The position numbers and the translations under genes are program-made. A stretch of DNA of 64,000 nt from Ichthyophis bannanicus (Eukaryota > Chordata > Amphibia > Gymnophiona > Ichthyophiidae), in NCBI GenBank assembly GCA_033557465.1, contig CM066036.1:721569828-721633827 (forward strand), in the 5' to 3' direction. This document shows, one piece after another, positions 61,382 through 64,000 of this stretch (position 1 is the stretch's first letter; each line of letters starts with the position of its first letter). The notes beneath the pieces are model-generated. The model saw only the letters and a list, made by a program, of their open reading frames with translations, was not told the origin of the DNA and did not search any database.

Positions 61382-62708
61382 TGTGCAGTTAATACAGAAA
61401 AAGCTATTAAAAATAAGAGAAAGATACTTGCAATCTGCTGAGTGGACACACGAGGGAGCTCCAAACTAAGGCAAGATAGCTGCTAGCTAATGAGAAGTAT
61501 CTGAGTGAAGAATTCACTGCCGCGACGGCACGAGACAGCTTAAATCTAAGGCTCACAGCATGGGGGAGAGTGGTCTCCAGCCTCTACCAAACTTTCTTAC
61601 TCAGATCCACAGGATACCGTGAGAACCCAAGCCGAATCAGAAGAGATACAAGGAAAGTTCATTACTCCGTTACCATAGCAACACAACTCAGAACACAGCG
61701 GCCATTTTGGAATGATGTCATGCATTCCAGCTATGCGTTCCAGGAAGTGGCGGCCATTTTGGCTTACCAAGCATGTGTTCCAGCTGGGAGTTCAGAGGCA
61801 GAGAAGGCCAGGACAGCTACACAGAGATGCGTTCCAGGTTCTTGCGCTCATTTCTTTTCCCACCAAGTCCCCCACACACCTCTGCATTTCAACGTGCGTT
61901 CCAGCAGACTCGCTCAGCAATGGAGTCCCAGGAAACAGCAGAAAACACCCCGGACAAGCATGACAGACTCCGATTCAGTAACCACTTATCACAGAGGTAG
62001 GAATTCTTAGCAGTCATTGGGGGTGTTTCTGTAGCAGCCTCAAGATGGGAGTGTACTAAGCTGGCTAGTATTCACCCTTGTAAGGCATCAAAAAGGATGT
62101 AGAAAGCAGTCAGAGTGAGAGCTGAAAAACCCCAGTGAGGGGAATGGCAACGCTGAAGAAATGGGCAGGCTGACGTTAAAATTCTCGGCAGTCCCCAAAC
62201 AAGGGTCCACAACGCACTCTCTTCACAGCCACCATTGGGATACGGGATTCCTCACATAGACAGGAGATTTATGGCAGCATATACGATGTCCTAAGCATCT
62301 GATTTCAGATCCAGAACCATAATTTTTATTTATTTTATTTATTTATTTAATTCTCTTATATACCGCGCTATTCTGCATCAGTGCGGTTTACATTGAACAA
62401 ACTGAAATTACATTGAACAGGGCATTATAACTTGGAGATAACTATTTTACAGGGAACATGGGCTATGGAGGGTTAAGTGGCTTGCCCAAGACCACAAGGA
62501 GCACCTGTGGGACTAGAAACCCCAGTCCTTCCGGCCCAAGGTTGCTGTCCTCTAGTGGGATTCCCATCGGGTGAAGTGAGTGAGGCAGCGCAGAGGTATT
62601 TAAAAGAAATTAAGCCAGATAGAAAGCAGGATTGCTCAAGATGGGAAATGTGGCTAAGGAGCCTCATCAAGTCGTGGCCATCTTGTCGGGCTCATGAGCA
62701 CCCCCCTC
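61382..62708 (-). other. L1 5' UTR region
   Basis: 1.3 kb upstream of ORF1 on the minus strand, interrupted by a SINE (62322-62574). Repeated words around gcggccattttgg and gcgttccag occur at 61695-61900. No gene seen. Confidence 0.55.
62322..62574 (-). mobile_element. tRNA-derived SINE, 5'-truncated
   Basis: Same family as 59480-59730 on the minus strand, lacking the first ~60 bp of the head and ending in (ttta)n. The 3' part has agcgcggtatataagagaa. Confidence 0.8.
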
Positions 62709-62723
62709 AGCCCTAACCTTTTT
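62709..62723. repeat. L1 target site duplication, right
   Basis: The sequence agccctaaccttttt is identical to 55084-55098. Confidence 0.85.
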
Positions 62724-64000
62724 AGCCTCTCTTCATAGGGGCATCCTTCCATCCCCTTTACCATTTTGGTACTCTTCTTTGTATCTTTTCTAATAACACC
62801 ATATCCTTTTTAAGATATGGTGACCAGAATTACACACTATATTCAAGGTGGAACGATACAGTGGCATTATAATATCCTGTGTTTTATCTTCCATTCCTTT
62901 CCTTATAATACCTAGCATTGTATTTGCTTTCTTGGCCGCCACGCACACTGAACAGAGAGTTTTAACATGTTATCCATGATGACGCCTAAATCTTTTTCCT
63001 GGATGGTGGTTCCTAATGTGGAACCTTGCATCGTGTAACCATAGTTTGGGTTGTTCTTTCCTATTTGCATAACTTTGCACTTGTCCACATTAAATTTCAT
63101 CTGCCATTTGGATGCCCAGTATTCCAATTTATCAAGATCCTCTTGCAATTTTCCACAATCCTCATGGGTTTTAACAACTTTAAATAGTTTTGTGTCATCT
63201 GTAAATTTGCTAACATCACTCGTTATTCTCTTTTCCAGGTCATTTATGAATATGTCAAAAAGCAACAGACCCAGCACAGATCCCTGAGGTACTCCACTAT
63301 TCACCTTTTTCCTTGGGAAAATTGCCCATTTAGCCCTTCCCTCTGCTTTCTATCTTTTAACCAGTTCCTGATCCACAATAATACACTGCCTCCTATCCCA
63401 GGACTTTTTTAGTTTTGCCAAAAGTCTCTAATGAGGGACCTTGTCAAAGGCTTTCTGAAAGTCCAGATATACTATATCAACTGACTCACCTTTATCTATC
63501 TGTTTATTTACACCTTCAAAAAAACATAACAGATTAGTAAGACAAGATCTTCCATGTCTAAAGCCATGTTGACTGTCTCCCATTAAGCCATGTTCAGTAA
63601 TTTAGTTCTTTATGATGGTTTCTACCATTTTGCCTTGTAACTGAAATCAGGCTCACCGGTCTGTATTTTCTTGGACCAGCCCTGGAACCCTTTATAAAAA
63701 TTGACGTTACATTGGCCATCCTCCAATCTTAAGGTATTATAGATGATTTTAATGATAGCTCACAGATTACTAATAGCAGGTCTGCAATCTCATATTTAAG
63801 TTCTTTCAACACCCTTTGATGTATACCATCCAGTCCAGGTGATCTGCTTTTCTTCAGTTTATCAAATAGTTGTAATACATCTTCCCGGTGTATTGATATT
63901 TCTTTCAATTCTTCCACAGTATCACCTTTAAATACCACTTCAGTCATGGGTAACATCCCTACATCATCCTCAGTAAAGATTGAAGAAAATAATTCATTCA
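62724..64000 (-). pseudogene. CR1 LINE, ORF2 reverse transcriptase part
   Basis: Minus-strand continuation of the CR1. At 63304-62912 it encodes RT motifs GVPQGSVLGLLLF and SKFTDDTKLF (FTDD in place of the catalytic FADD) with QEKDLGVIMD. At 63956-63729 it encodes the upstream SRSPGLDGIHQRVLKEL segment. Frames between are interrupted, so it is inactive. It runs out of the window at 64000. Confidence 0.88.

Larger units (their letters stand above)
55099..62708 (-). mobile_element. L1 LINE, near full length, inactive
   Basis: 7.6 kb on the minus strand with a poly(A) tail (T-run to 55105), a 3' UTR (55106-55787), ORF2 (59424-55788), ORF1 (61381-60389) and a 5' UTR to 62708, flanked by 15-bp duplications. 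It carries SINEs at 59480-59730 and 62322-62574. Stops and frameshifts in both ORFs make it dead. Confidence 0.88.

Noticed and set aside
1..64000. CRISPR arrays, bacterial operons or a host single-copy gene
   Set aside because: The tandem repeats seen are minisatellites without spacer structure. All recognisable coding sequence belongs to transposable elements or an ERV.

Overview
The window is repeat-dominated vertebrate nuclear DNA. It holds CR1 and L1 LINEs, a tRNA-headed SINE, hAT and PIF/Harbinger DNA transposons, a gammaretrovirus-like endogenous retrovirus (ERV), spliceosomal introns and AATAAA signals, and no host single-copy gene that I recognise. The repeat mix suggests a tetrapod with a large genome, perhaps an amphibian; that is inference.

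The central feature is one very large PIF/Harbinger transposon, 1871-50652 as assembled. It has 13-bp perfect terminal inverted repeats (ggggcatgtttac) and a TAA target duplication, and it sits inside the env gene of a minus-strand ERV (1-1870 and 50653-51943). Removing the element plus one TAA keeps the env reading frame in register, so the whole block arrived as one insertion. It encodes a HARBI1-type DDE transposase (gene C, +), a 433-residue Myb/SANT-like partner protein (gene B, -) that diverges from C across a promoter with CRE and NRF-1 sites, and a second Myb/SANT-like protein (gene A, +) that converges on B. Its end regions carry a series of tRNA-like Pol III promoter modules pointing mostly inward. 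A solo LTR, a LINE 3' fragment, a 370-bp hAT element and a decayed CR1 tail are nested in it.

The assembly of this element is redundant. A run of exactly 500 N (26748-27247) separates two contigs whose ends repeat the same ~21 kb: 5815-26747 matches 27248-48774, offset about 22.2 kb. The first ~7 kb of the right contig and the last ~2.4 kb of the left contig are full of small insertions, as in unpolished long reads. The true element is probably about 26.7 kb, present once, with genes A, B and C each present once. Genes are annotated in copy 1, with their copy 2 counterparts flagged.

Right of the element (51944-64000) is a layered repeat stack. A minus-strand CR1 LINE inserted into the ERV integrase gene. 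The CR1 was later split by a 2.6-kb hAT-like element (52430-55050, carrying a minisatellite and a 190-bp-arm palindrome) and by a decayed full-length L1 (55099-62708, with 15-bp target duplications), which itself carries two SINE copies. Functionally the window is a transposon graveyard, except that the Harbinger genes are nearly intact.
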